A stretch of 34,179 nucleotides of DNA from Anaerolineales bacterium (GTDB lineage: Bacteria; Chloroflexota; Anaerolineae; Anaerolineales; Villigracilaceae). Shown here piece after piece: positions 15,408-23,460 of the stretch (position 1 is its first letter; each line of letters starts with the position of its first letter). The notes beneath the pieces were generated by a model that searched no databases, was not told where the DNA came from, and saw only the letters and a program-made list of their open reading frames with translations. A program made the translations under genes and the position numbers. Where the stretch lies: assembly GCA_030018695.1 (NCBI GenBank), contig JASEHI010000024.1:1-34179 (forward strand). Reading direction: 5' to 3'.

Positions 15408-18002
15408 ATGTCTGCCTCACGCTGGTACTCGAATTTAACAGATTTCCTTGAATGGGTTGGGGATATTAACACCGCGGTGGATGAAATATTCCTGCCTTCG
15501 ATCTTGACGCGCCTGCAAAAGAAAGACGAGCAGGATAAACAAACTCAGCCGGAGCCGGTATCTGAGGCGGAAATCATTAAATATCCGGTGATCCTTCCCA
15601 TCCTGCCGCTGCGCGGCGTGGTCGTCTACCCCCAGACAGCCGTTCCGTTGACCATCGGCCAGTCGCGCTCGATCAAGCTCGTTGACGACGTCTCTTCCGG
15701 GGACCGGCTCATCGGCGTGGTGGCGGCGCGCAACCCCGAGATCGAGAATCCCGGTCCGACCGACCTGTATACAACTGGCACAATCGCAGTCGTCCATCGC
15801 TTATTCCGCGCCCCCGACAACACCATCCGTTTGCTGGTGCAGGGTTTGGTGCGCTTCCGGCTCGTCGAGTTCATCCAGGAAGAACCGTATCTAAAGGCGA
15901 AGATCGAGCTGGCTGCGGAAAATGTGGAGACCGGCCTTGAGATAGACGCCCTGGCGCGCAATGCCCGCGACCAGTTCGAGCAGATCGCCGAGATGAGTCC
16001 ATCCATTCCGAAGGAGCTGGTGGCCTCCATCACCACTCTGGAAGACCCGCTGCAGACCATCTACACGATCGCTAATTTTCAGCGCATCGAGCTTCAAGAA
16101 GCCCAGCAGATCCTGGAGTTTGATTCAACCCAGGAAAAGCTGCATAAACTGGTCGGGGTGCTGGTGCGGGAAGTTGAGGTCTTGCAACTCGGGCAGAAGA
16201 TCCAGAACCAGGCCCGTTCTGAAATCGAGAAAGTTCAACGGGATTACTTCCTGCGCGAGCAGTTAAAGGCGATCCAAAAAGAATTAGGCGAGAAAGACGA
16301 ACAATCCGTCGAGGTGGAGGAATTCCACAAGAAAATCGAGACGGCCAGGATGCCCGAGGAGGCCGAAAAGCAGGCCAAGCGTGAGCTGGAACGCCTTTCC
16401 CGGATGCATACAGCCGCGGCAGAATACGGCGTCATCCGCACCTACCTGGATTGGCTGGTCTCGCTGCCCTGGTCGCTGAGTACGACAGACAACCTGGATC
16501 TTGCTCACGCCCGCAAGGTCCTTAATCAGGATCATTATGGTTTGGAGGATGTCAAGGAACGCATTTTAGAGTTCCTTGCGATCCGCAAATTGCGCCTGGA
16601 GCGCAAGGATGAAGAGCAAATTCCATCCAAAGATGCCATCCGCCGCGATCGTGAAGGGGTAATCCTGTGCTTTATCGGCCCACCCGGGGTGGGTAAGACC
16701 TCCCTGGGACAGTCCATCGCCCGCGCGATGGAGCGCAAGTTCATCCGCATTTCGTTGGGAGGTGTGCGCGACGAGGCTGAGATCCGCGGCCACCGGCGTA
16801 CATACATCGGCGCGATGCCTGGGCGTGTCCTGCAGGCTTTGCGACGCACCGAATCGCGCAATCCGGTTTTCATGCTCGACGAGGTGGACAAGCTCGTCTT
16901 CGACTATCACGGCGATCCGGCCTCGGCCCTGCTTGAGGTGCTCGACCCGGAGCAAAATGTCGAATTCCGTGACCATTATCTGGAAGTCGCTTACGACCTC
17001 TCCCAGGTATTCTTCATTACCACGGCTAATACGTTGGAAACAATTCCAGCCCCGCTTCTCGACCGCATGGAAGTTATTCATCTTTCCGGCTATACGGAAA
17101 GCGAAAAGGTTACCATTGCCAAAGATTACCTGATCCCACGGCAGGTGCGGGAAAATGGTCTGCGTCCTGAGGAAGTGAAGTTCACCAAGCCAGCCTTGCG
17201 GACGATCATCAATCTCTTCACGCGCGAGGCTGGGGTGCGCAACCTGGAGCGCAAGATTGGTTCGGTGTGCCGCAAGATCGGCACGCGCATCGCCCAGGGT
17301 GAGAAGCAAGCCGCGAGTGTCACCCCCAAAGTCGTAAAGGAATTGTTGGGGCATCCCATCTTCCTTGAGACGGAAGAGATCAACGTTCGCACCTCGATCC
17401 CGGGTGTGGCGCCCGGCCTGGCGTGGACACCCTACGGCGGCGATGTTCTCTTCATCGAAGCGACGCGTATGCCAGGCGCCAAGGGCTTCCAGCTTACGGG
17501 TTCGCTCGGCAATGTGATGCAGGAATCGGCGCGTGCGGCGCTATCCTATGTCCGTTCCCGCGCCGAGGCTCTGGGGTTGGATACAGAGTTCTTCGAAAAA
17601 ACTGATATCCATATGCACATCCCGGGCGGCGCGCAGCCAAAGGATGGCCCCTCGGCAGGGGTGACGATGGCGACCGCATTGGTCTCGCTGATTTCGGGGC
17701 GCTCGGTGAAGAAAGGCGTCGGCATGACCGGCGAGATCACCTTGCGCGGCCAGGTTTTACCGGTCGGGGGCATCAAAGAGAAAATGCTGGCCGCCCATCG
17801 CGCCGGCTTGAAGACCGTCATCCTGCCAAAGCGCAACGAACTCGATTTGGAAGATGTGCCAGATGAAATTAAGAAGAATCTCAAATTCATCTTTGCTGAA
17901 TCGGTGGATGATGTCTTGAAGTCTGCTCTGGAGAAAAAGGGATCAACTATCCCAAAATCAGCGCAGAACGGGGATGGCAATGTTGAAAGTACTGCTGGCT
18001 GA
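15408..18002 (+). CDS. lon: ATP-dependent Lon protease (LonA type)
   Basis: An 864-residue soluble AAA+ serine protease that degrades damaged and regulatory proteins. A leader of about 58 residues precedes the N-terminal substrate-binding domain (starting [14 protein letters not shown]); a long coiled-coil region spans about 270-340. Walker A is GPPGVGKT (424-431) and Walker B is VFMLDE. The peptidase domain has catalytic S749 in KDGPSAG and K792 in GIKEK, 43 residues apart as in E. coli Lon (S679/K722). The leader is longer than in most homologues and the ATG at 15408 has no clear Shine-Dalgarno, so the start could be slightly off. The last 29 nt overlap the next gene. Confidence 0.96.
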   Translation: MSASRWYSNLTDFLEWVGDINTAVDEIFLPSILTRLQKKDEQDKQTQPEPVSEAEIIKYPVILPILPLRGVVVYPQTAVPLTIGQSRSIKLVDDVSSGDRLIGVVAARNPEIENPGPTDLYTTGTIAVVHRLFRAPDNTIRLLVQGLVRFRLVEFIQEEPYLKAKIELAAENVETGLEIDALARNARDQFEQIAEMSPSIPKELVASITTLEDPLQTIYTIANFQRIELQEAQQILEFDSTQEKLHKLVGVLVREVEVLQLGQKIQNQARSEIEKVQRDYFLREQLKAIQKELGEKDEQSVEVEEFHKKIETARMPEEAEKQAKRELERLSRMHTAAAEYGVIRTYLDWLVSLPWSLSTTDNLDLAHARKVLNQDHYGLEDVKERILEFLAIRKLRLERKDEEQIPSKDAIRRDREGVILCFIGPPGVGKTSLGQSIARAMERKFIRISLGGVRDEAEIRGHRRTYIGAMPGRVLQALRRTESRNPVFMLDEVDKLVFDYHGDPASALLEVLDPEQNVEFRDHYLEVAYDLSQVFFITTANTLETIPAPLLDRMEVIHLSGYTESEKVTIAKDYLIPRQVRENGLRPEEVKFTKPALRTIINLFTREAGVRNLERKIGSVCRKIGTRIAQGEKQAASVTPKVVKELLGHPIFLETEEINVRTSIPGVAPGLAWTPYGGDVLFIEATRMPGAKGFQLTGSLGNVMQESARAALSYVRSRAEALGLDTEFFEKTDIHMHIPGGAQPKDGPSAGVTMATALVSLISGRSVKKGVGMTGEITLRGQVLPVGGIKEKMLAAHRAGLKTVILPKRNELDLEDVPDEIKKNLKFIFAESVDDVLKSALEKKGSTIPKSAQNGDGNVESTAG

Positions 18003-18384
18003 AGATGATCGCACGTTGGTTTCTCTCCTGAAAACCCTCTTGAGCATGGAGGGCTTTCAGGTAATCACTCTGGCCGGAGCAACGAGCGACATCCTTGAAG
18101 TCATCCGCAGTGAAAAGCCAGATATCGTCTTGATGGATGTTTTTCTCGGGGCGGAGAATGGGATTGAAATCCTGCGCAAGCTGCGCCAGATGCCTGATCT
18201 TTCCAAAATGAAAGTGATCATGAGTTCGGGCATGGAATTACAGGATGAATGCCTGGCTGCGGGCGCGAATGACTTTCTCCTCAAGCCATATATGCTCGAT
18301 GACCTGCTCAAAATGCTCAAATCCAATTCGTCGAAGACCTACTTGGTAGGCAAAACTTGTGCGCCGCCCGATCCTGATACGTGA
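17980..18384 (+). CDS. Single-domain response regulator overlapping lon
   Basis: A receiver-domain protein of 134 residues (136 if the ATG at 17974 is used). Counting from 17974 it has the acidic E10-D11-D12, phosphoacceptor D55 in IVLMDVFLG, and the conserved lysine in FLLKPYM. No output domain follows; the C-terminus is short and polar. I favour ATG 17980 because GGGG lies 6 nt upstream and overlaps the upstream ATG. The gene overlaps lon by 23-29 nt in another frame, and its own end overlaps the GNAT gene by 26 nt, so the three should be cotranslated. It is the second orphan receiver in the window. Confidence 0.9.
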   Translation: MLKVLLAEDDRTLVSLLKTLLSMEGFQVITLAGATSDILEVIRSEKPDIVLMDVFLGAENGIEILRKLRQMPDLSKMKVIMSSGMELQDECLAAGANDFLLKPYMLDDLLKMLKSNSSKTYLVGKTCAPPDPDT

Positions 18385-18790
18385 ATTCAGCTTCCCGGAG
18401 GATTATCCCGTCGTCTGCCGGCTGTGGTCATTGGCAGGCCCCGGTATTCATCTGCGCCGTTCGGACGAACCGGACGAAATCCAGAAAAAGCTCCAGCGCG
18501 ACGCGGACCTGTTTTTAGTGGCCGAATACGAAGGAGAGGTGGTCGGCGCCGTCTTGGGCGGGTTCGATGGCCGCCGGGGGTTGGTCTATCACCTGGCTGT
18601 CGCTGAAAACCACCGCAATCAGGGTGTTGGCGCTTTGCTGATGGAAGAGTTGGAAAAACGCTTGCGGGCAAAAGGCTGTATCCGTACCTATTTGCTCGTC
18701 ACCCGTGACAATGCACAGGCGATTGATTTTTACAAAAAACACGGCTGGGAGAAAATGGACTTGCACATCTACGGGAAGGATATTGCGTAA
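18359..18790 (+). CDS. GNAT family N-acetyltransferase
   Basis: A 143-residue Gcn5-related acetyltransferase that transfers acetyl from acetyl-CoA to an amine. Motif A, LAVAENHRNQGVGALLMEELEKRL, contains the R/Q-x-x-G-x-G pyrophosphate loop (RNQGVG), and motif B follows as YLLVTRDNAQAIDFYKKHGW. The substrate is not evident; the layout is like RimI-type enzymes, but I cannot assign one. It starts at GTG 18359 with GGTAGG 8 nt upstream, inside the response regulator gene. Its stop codon TAA is the TAA in the dispersed repeat at 18786-18836. Confidence 0.9.
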   Translation: MRRPILIREFSFPEDYPVVCRLWSLAGPGIHLRRSDEPDEIQKKLQRDADLFLVAEYEGEVVGAVLGGFDGRRGLVYHLAVAENHRNQGVGALLMEELEKRLRAKGCIRTYLLVTRDNAQAIDFYKKHGWEKMDLHIYGKDIA

Positions 18791-18836
18791 CGCGGAATTC
18801 ATTCCGCAGGCAATGGCGATATGAACATTACCCTAC
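18786..18836. repeat. Dispersed double-hairpin repeat, copy 3, spanning a gene junction
   Basis: The first hairpin (GCGGAAT/ATTCCGC) is intact. The second is degraded: GCGATAT is followed by GAACATTAC instead of GAATATCGC. The repeat supplies the TAA stop of the GNAT gene (18788-18790) and the ATG start of mogA (18821-18823). Its divergence from the other copies begins 2 nt into the mogA coding sequence. Confidence 0.75.
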
Positions 18837-19321
18837 GAATTGGCATCCTCACTGTATCCGACCGCTCGGCGCGCGGCGAGCGCCCGGATACTTCCGGCCC
18901 GGCGCTGGCAGGGGTGATCGCTTCGCAAGGCTGGGAGGTGGTCTGCCAGGCCATTCTTCCAGATGAGTTGACCGCCCTGCGCCAGACTCTGGTTGCCTGG
19001 GCCGCGCGCGGCGACCTGGATATCATCCTGACCACCGGCGGGACGGGTTTTTCGCCGCGGGATGTCACCCCCGAAGCGACGGCTGCGGTCGTCGAGCGCA
19101 TGGCGCCCGGCCTGGCCGAAGCCATGCGCGCGGCGAGTTTGCAGGTCACGCCCCACGCCATGCTCTCGCGCGCCGTCTGCGGCATCCGCGGAAAGACGAT
19201 CATCGTCAACCTGCCGGGCAGTCCCAAGGCGGCGGTGGAAAATTTCCGGGTGGTGCTGCCTGTGCTTGCCCACGCGGTCGAGTTGTTGCGGGAAGCGCCG
19301 GAGGCGGAATCTCATCACTGA
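18821..19321 (+). CDS. mogA: Molybdenum cofactor biosynthesis protein, MogA/MoaB family
   Basis: A 166-residue molybdopterin-binding (MoCF_biosynth) protein; MogA adenylylates molybdopterin before molybdate insertion. Motifs are RIGILTVSDRSARGERPDTSG at the N-terminus, ILTTGGTGFSPRDVTPEAT as the signature loop, and GKTIIVNLPGSPKAAVENF. MogA and MoaB are close homologues and this short form could be either. The start codon lies in the dispersed repeat at 18786-18836, with only a weak purine-rich site upstream, but the protein reads in register with the family from residue 4 or 5, so the start is plausible. No other molybdenum genes are in the window. Confidence 0.9.
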   Translation: MNITLRIGILTVSDRSARGERPDTSGPALAGVIASQGWEVVCQAILPDELTALRQTLVAWAARGDLDIILTTGGTGFSPRDVTPEATAAVVERMAPGLAEAMRAASLQVTPHAMLSRAVCGIRGKTIIVNLPGSPKAAVENFRVVLPVLAHAVELLREAPEAESHH

Positions 19322-19365
19322 AATTTTCTGGTTCTGACGGAATTTGTGGTTTCGTCGTCAACCAT

Positions 19366-19431
19366 CCACGAATAAGACCACGAATGCTCGAATTGATGCA
19401 TTTTCATTCGTTTATTCGTGAAAATTCGTGG
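19366..19431. repeat. Inverted repeat of CCACGAAT/ATTCGTGG units upstream of efp
   Basis: CCACGAAT occurs at 19366-19373 and again at about 19378-19385, and the inverse ATTCGT(G) occurs three times up to 19431, forming an imperfect hairpin. It fills much of the 189-nt gap between mogA and efp. No promoter is obvious. Confidence 0.5.
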
Positions 19432-19510
19432 ACGGTTTGGACAAAACATAACCCAACCACAAAATCCAGCAGAATCAGGGATTTTCAGTCCAGACCGAGA
19501 ATGAGGACCT

Positions 19511-20068
19511 ATGATTGATGTAAACGATCTTCGCAAAGGGGTCACTTTCGAGCATGATGGAATGCTCTTCCGTGTCTTGGAATACAGCCACAACAAGCCC
19601 GGACGCGGTAATGCCACCATCCGCATCAAGGCGCGCAATTTGCGCTCCGGAACCACGCTGGAAAAAACCTTCCAGTCCGGCGAGCGTGTCCAGGATGTGC
19701 GCCTGGATCATCATGACGTGCAGTACCTCTATACCGACGGTGAGTTGTATCACTTTATGGATAATGTAACCTTTGAGCAACCCGCCGTGAAAGGCGAACT
19801 GGCAGGAGAATACGCCGGTTTTCTAAAAGAAGGTATGGAAGTAAAACTTACTTTCTACGATGGCGAGGCAATTGACATCGAATTGCCCACCTCGGTTGAT
19901 TTGAAAGTGGTTTCCGCCGAGGCTTCGGTGCGCGGCGATACCGCCACGGGGGTGGTCAAGAAAGTCGTCACCGAAACCGGCCTTGAAGTCCAGGTGCCGA
20001 ATTTCGTCTCAGCCGGGGATACCATCCGCGTTGATACCCGTAATGGCAGCTACCTCACCCGAGTGTAA
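19511..20068 (+). CDS. efp: Translation elongation factor P
   Basis: A 185-residue EF-P, which binds between the P and E sites and relieves ribosome stalling at polyproline. All three beta-barrel domains are present: the KOW-like N-domain (about 1-65), the OB domain (about 70-128) and the C-domain ending GDTIRVDTRNGSYLTRV. The tip loop reads KPGRGNA with Arg32 where many bacteria have a modifiable Lys, so EpmA-type lysylation is not expected. Arg32 is the position rhamnosylated by EarP in some proteobacteria, but no EarP gene is in the window. GAGG lies 5 nt before the ATG. Confidence 0.96.
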   Translation: MIDVNDLRKGVTFEHDGMLFRVLEYSHNKPGRGNATIRIKARNLRSGTTLEKTFQSGERVQDVRLDHHDVQYLYTDGELYHFMDNVTFEQPAVKGELAGEYAGFLKEGMEVKLTFYDGEAIDIELPTSVDLKVVSAEASVRGDTATGVVKKVVTETGLEVQVPNFVSAGDTIRVDTRNGSYLTRV

Positions 20069-20078
20069 TGATCGAATA

Positions 20079-20405
20079 ATGAGGACACCTGCCGGCTCCG
20101 AATGCAAATACTTCTACGGCGATTATTATCGCGGCCGCCAACAAGAAGAGTGCCGCCTTCTAAACACGTCCGCAGCGCACTGGACCCGGGACTTGTGCCG
20201 CACCTGCCCGATCCCTTCCATCACCCGCGCCAATGCCTGCGAATTCATGGTCTTGCGCGCCGAAGTGACCCGCCCGGTGATGGCTGTCTTCCAGCGCCGT
20301 GTGCAAGTCAAAGCGTTCTGCGAAAAGACACAGCAGGAGGTCGCCGAAGCGCACATCGGTTGCGGCGAGTGCCATCCCTTGCCATCAGTTTTTGAAGTAA
20401 AGTAA
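20079..20405 (+). CDS. Small cysteine-rich protein of unknown function
   Basis: A 108-residue cytosolic-looking protein with eight cysteines: C9, C25, C40, C43, C54, C81, C95, C98. The CxxC pairs at 40-43 (CRTC) and 95-98 (CGEC, followed by His) suggest zinc or Fe-S binding. I do not recognise the family. I start at ATG 20079, ten nucleotides after the efp stop; an in-frame ATG at 19983 is inside efp and would add unrelated sequence. It is probably cotranscribed with efp. The 5'-truncated DinB-like frame follows 11 nt after its stop. Confidence 0.75.
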   Translation: MRTPAGSECKYFYGDYYRGRQQEECRLLNTSAAHWTRDLCRTCPIPSITRANACEFMVLRAEVTRPVMAVFQRRVQVKAFCEKTQQEVAEAHIGCGECHPLPSVFEVK

Positions 20406-20416
20406 ATAAGGGACAG

Positions 20417-20623
20417 TATGCCCGGCAGGATGGCCGCGCCTCCCTGGCTGAATTTACTGTTGAGCGCAAGGAGCTTCTGGCATTGTTGGCTGATCTGCAA
20501 AACGAGTGGAATCGCCTTGCCCGGCACGCCATCTTTGGGCCGACCAATTTTCAGGAATTGGTTGGTTTTATTGTTGAACATGACCGCGCCCACGTCAAGC
20601 AAGCCCACGAGGCGATTAAATGA
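20417..20623 (+). pseudogene. 5'-truncated DinB-superfamily relic
   Basis: This frame lacks a start codon; an in-frame TGA lies just upstream (20394-20396). Its 68 codons read like the C-terminal part of a DinB/YfiT four-helix protein: a helix ending in NEWNRLARHAIFGP, then NFQELVGFIVEHDRAHVKQAHEAIK with the typical HDxxH metal-ligand end. Full members are about 150-170 residues, so the N-terminal 90 or so are missing. The best ATG-initiated frame over this stretch (20418-20645) is in a different frame and has no family resemblance. Most likely a deletion joined the Cys-rich gene to the tail of a former DinB-like gene. Confidence 0.65.
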
Positions 20624-20673
20624 CTGTCTAAGAATTATCCGCTAACAGGAACGCATCTCATTTTCAAACGCCG

Positions 20674-20682
20674 TGTTATAAC
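20674..20682 (+). promoter_or_regulatory. Extended -10 promoter for fabF
   Basis: TGTTATAAC is a TGn extended -10 element, predicting a start near 20689 and a leader of about 36 nt before the fabF ATG at 20726, which has AGGAG upstream. The predicted start falls in the loop of the adjacent hairpin. Confidence 0.4.
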
Positions 20683-20684
20683 GT

Positions 20685-20707
20685 CCAGACCGTTTCTGGT
20701 TTTTTTT
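20685..20707 (+). terminator. Short intrinsic terminator upstream of fabF
   Basis: A 5-bp stem (CCAGA with TCTGG, 5-nt loop) is followed directly by eight T residues. The stem is weak but the T run is strong; it could end transcripts from efp and the Cys-rich gene. Confidence 0.4.
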
Positions 20708-20725
20708 CTATAAGGAGAGAACTTC

Positions 20726-21967
20726 ATGCGCAGACGAATTGTCGTCACCGGTATTGGTTGTATCAGCCCGTTGGCGAATGACTGGCCGGAGACATGGAAA
20801 GCCCTCGTCGCCGGGGAATCCGGTGTCGCGCCGATCACAAAGTTCGATGCCAGCCGCTATAAAACCCGCTTTGCTGCTGAAGCGAAGAATTTTGATCCGG
20901 TGGCGCTCTTGGGAGCCAAGGAAGCGCGTCGCATGGATCGCTTTACTCAGTTCGCGTTGGCCGCCGGGTTGCAGGCAGTTGAGCATTCCGGTTTAAAAAT
21001 TGACGAGACCAACCGCGACCGGGTGGGGGCGGTGATCGGGACGGGCATCGGCGGCGTTTCCTCCATGGCGGATCAGATGACCGTGCTGGCTGAGCGCGGC
21101 CCGGATCGCGTCAGCCCATTCCTGGTACCGATGATGCTGGCGGATACCGCTCCCGGTATGCTCGCGATCCAGCTTGGCATCCGCGGCCCGAATTTTGCCG
21201 TCATCACGGCTTGTGCAACCGGTTCGAACGCGATTGGCGAGGCAGCCGAGGTGATCCGCCGCGGTTCAGCCGAGGTGGTTCTGGCGGGAGGGGCCGAGGC
21301 GGCGATCGTCCCGCTGGCATTGGCCGGCCTGGGGGCGATGACCGCCCTCTCGACGCGCAATGACGACCCGCAGCGCGCTTCGCGTCCCTTCGACCGCAAC
21401 CGGGATGGTTTCGTCATCGGTGAGGGCGCCGCGGTGCTGGTCTTGGAGTCGCTCGAATCTGCCCAGGGGCGGGGTGCGCAGATCCTGGCTGAAGTCACCG
21501 GTTACGGCACGTCGGACGATGCTTTCCATATTTCTGCGCCAGCCGAGAACGGCGCCGGGGCTGCCTTGTGTATGAAATTGGCGTTGGAGAATGCCAGTCT
21601 CCGCCCGCAGGATATTGATTACATCAACGCGCATGGCACTTCTACTTTTCTCAATGATAAATCGGAGACCGCAGCGATAAAAACCACCTTCGGCGCGCAG
21701 GCTTACAAAATTCCAGTTTCCTCCATCAAGTCAATGACCGGGCATCTGCTTGGGGCGTCTGGCGCGTTGGAGGCGGCGGTCTGCGTGCAGGTTATCCAGG
21801 AAGGTCTCATGCCGCCGACCATCAATTACGAAACGCCTGATCCCGAATGTGATTTGGATTATGTCCCCAACCAGGCGCGCCGGAAGAACGTTCGGCATGT
21901 AATGTCCAACTCGTTTGGCTTCGGCGGCCATAACGCCACGCTCATTTTGAGCCGGTTCGAGATTTAA
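20726..21967 (+). CDS. fabF: 3-oxoacyl-ACP synthase II (FabF)
   Basis: A 413-residue condensing enzyme that elongates acyl-ACP with malonyl-ACP in type II fatty acid synthesis. The Cys-His-His triad is present: C163 in ITACATGSN, H303 in NAHGTST and H340 in SMTGHLLGASGA, with K335 in SSIKSM. The C-terminal NSFGFGGHNATLIL motif is intact. The length is standard. AGGAG lies ahead of the ATG. fabH follows 5 nt after the stop, so the two are cotranscribed; no acpP, fabD or fabG gene is adjacent. Confidence 0.97.
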   Translation: MRRRIVVTGIGCISPLANDWPETWKALVAGESGVAPITKFDASRYKTRFAAEAKNFDPVALLGAKEARRMDRFTQFALAAGLQAVEHSGLKIDETNRDRVGAVIGTGIGGVSSMADQMTVLAERGPDRVSPFLVPMMLADTAPGMLAIQLGIRGPNFAVITACATGSNAIGEAAEVIRRGSAEVVLAGGAEAAIVPLALAGLGAMTALSTRNDDPQRASRPFDRNRDGFVIGEGAAVLVLESLESAQGRGAQILAEVTGYGTSDDAFHISAPAENGAGAALCMKLALENASLRPQDIDYINAHGTSTFLNDKSETAAIKTTFGAQAYKIPVSSIKSMTGHLLGASGALEAAVCVQVIQEGLMPPTINYETPDPECDLDYVPNQARRKNVRHVMSNSFGFGGHNATLILSRFEI

Positions 21968-21972
21968 ACACA

Positions 21973-23079
21973 ATGCCTTACGCACACATCACGGGCTGGG
22001 GGATGGCAGTCCCTAACCGTATCTTGACCAACGCCGAATTGGAAAGCATGGTCGCAACCAATGACGAATGGATTGTCGCGCGCACCGGTATTCGTGAACG
22101 ACGCATCGTCCGCGCGGGTGAAACGTCCTCCACGCTGGCTGTCGAGGCAGCCTGGAAGGCGCTTGGCTGCGCAAATCTCAAGCCCAACGAGCTGGATCTG
22201 ATCATCTGCTCCACCTCTACTCCAGAACATATCTTCCCAGCCACGGCTTGCCTGGTGCAGGATAAGCTCGGCGCAAACAAGGCCGGCGCGTTCGACTTGT
22301 TGGCCGCCTGCACCGGTTTCATCTATGCCCTGAATATGGGTGCACAGGCCATTCGCAGCGGATCGATTAAATCTGTGCTCGTGATCGGTACCGAAACGCT
22401 TTCGAGGTTCGTCAACTGGCAAGACCGCAATACGTGCATCTTATTCGGCGATGGCGCTGGCGCGTTTGTCCTGCAGGCCAACCAGGAATTTGGCGGCATA
22501 CTTGCATCGGTGTTACATTCGGATGGTTCTGGCGGGGATTTACTCTCGGTCCCGGCCGGCGGCAGTAAACACCCGGCCAGTGAGGCGACCATTCGCAGCG
22601 GGATGCACTTCATCCACATGGACGGGCGCGAAGTATTCCGTTTCGCGACCCGTGTCATGGCGCAGGCGACGCGTGAAGTGATCGGCGCGGCCGGCTTGCA
22701 GATCCAGGATATCCGCTGGATCATCCCTCACCAGGCCAACCTGCGCATTATCGAAGCCGCGGCGCGCGGCCTCAAAGTGCCGCTCGAGAAATTCATCATC
22801 AACATCGAAAGATACGGAAACACATCCACTGCTTCCATCCCAATTGCCATTTGCGAGGCGGTTGCAGATGGCCGGTTGAAGGCCGGCGATAAAATCGTCC
22901 TGACCGCCTTTGGCGCCGGTCTGACCTGGGGCGCTTTGGCCGCCCAGTGGAGCGGACCATTGCCGGTTGTGCGCAAACTGCGCCCCGCGTTCTATCGAAT
23001 ATTGGCGCGTCTCCGCTCACTTATGCGCCGACTGAGATTGCGCCTCGAGGGTTGGATCTGGGGACGGGATAAAGCATAA
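21973..23079 (+). CDS. fabH: 3-oxoacyl-ACP synthase III (FabH) with an arginine-rich tail
   Basis: A 368-residue initiating condensing enzyme that joins an acyl-CoA primer to malonyl-ACP. The catalytic triad is C113 (LLAACTGF), H253 (IIPHQANLRI) and N283 (RYGNTSTASIP). Canonical FabH ends about residue 328, at LTWGALAAQW; here another 35-40 residues follow, rich in Arg and hydrophobic residues (LRSLMRRLRLRLEGW). That tail looks like an amphipathic, possibly membrane-associating helix. No Shine-Dalgarno precedes the ATG, so reinitiation from fabF 5 nt upstream is likely. Confidence 0.95.
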   Translation: MPYAHITGWGMAVPNRILTNAELESMVATNDEWIVARTGIRERRIVRAGETSSTLAVEAAWKALGCANLKPNELDLIICSTSTPEHIFPATACLVQDKLGANKAGAFDLLAACTGFIYALNMGAQAIRSGSIKSVLVIGTETLSRFVNWQDRNTCILFGDGAGAFVLQANQEFGGILASVLHSDGSGGDLLSVPAGGSKHPASEATIRSGMHFIHMDGREVFRFATRVMAQATREVIGAAGLQIQDIRWIIPHQANLRIIEAAARGLKVPLEKFIINIERYGNTSTASIPIAICEAVADGRLKAGDKIVLTAFGAGLTWGALAAQWSGPLPVVRKLRPAFYRILARLRSLMRRLRLRLEGWIWGRDKA

Positions 23080-23154
23080 GCCTTTGCGAGACAAGGATAG
23101 GCAATCGAGCGTGTCTGTGGTAGGATACGGAAAATATACTATAAGGAGTGAAAT

Positions 23155-23343
23155 ATGTGGCGTCCAGGTGGCTGGGAATTACTGATAATCTTGTTGATAG
23201 TCCTGCTTCTCTTCGGGCCTGGGAGGATCGGTAAATTTGCCGGTGAACTCGCGAAAGGCATTAAAGCCTTCCGAGATGGAATTGGCGGTAAGAAAGAGGA
23301 AGATCAAGCCGAAGAAAAAGAGCCGCAGGAAGAAGAAAAGTAG
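23155..23343 (+). CDS. tatA: Twin-arginine translocase subunit TatA/TatE
   Basis: A 62-residue TatA-like protein. An N-terminal transmembrane helix (about 7-20) is followed by the hinge FGPGRIG, an amphipathic helix (KFAGELAKGIKAFRDGI), and a very acidic and lysine-rich tail. The FG(P) after the membrane helix is the family hallmark. It oligomerises to form the pore for folded proteins with twin-Arg signals. AAGGAG lies 7 nt before the ATG. TatC is not in the window. Confidence 0.93.
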   Translation: MWRPGGWELLIILLIVLLLFGPGRIGKFAGELAKGIKAFRDGIGGKKEEDQAEEKEPQEEEK

Positions 23344-23372
23344 CCGCGGCAGTCGGTATCTGTAGATCGAGG

Positions 23373-23394
23373 CTCTCTGCCGGTTGGCAGAGAG
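23373..23394 (+). terminator. Intrinsic terminator after tatA
   Basis: A perfect 9-bp stem (CTCTCTGCC with GGCAGAGAG, 4-nt loop) is followed by TTTCACTTT. It lies 30 nt past the tatA stop. The T tract is interrupted. Confidence 0.65.
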
Positions 23395-23400
23395 TTTCAC

Positions 23401-23460
23401 TTTATCGAAGTCAACCCTACCGAGTAGGCGTTGCCCTGAGTTTATCGAAGGGTGCTGCAC
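23401..23460. repeat. TACCGAGTAGG-type repeat with a TTTATCGAAG direct repeat
   Basis: TTTATCGAAG occurs at 23401-23410 and 23441-23450, with TACCGAGTAGGCG at 23418-23430 between. The right part, GGGTGCTGCAC, resembles the GGTGCTGCGCA of the copy at 12184-12201, interrupted. It abuts the start codon of the TauE/SafE gene. Confidence 0.5.

Noticed and set aside
20418-20645. 75-residue frame starting at ATG 20418
   Set aside because: Its composition is unlike a protein, while the neighbouring frame reads as a DinB C-terminus; I took the latter.
23135-23140. TATACT as a -10 promoter for tatA
   Set aside because: It is so close to the AAGGAG that transcription would start at or after the ribosome site, and no -35 matches.
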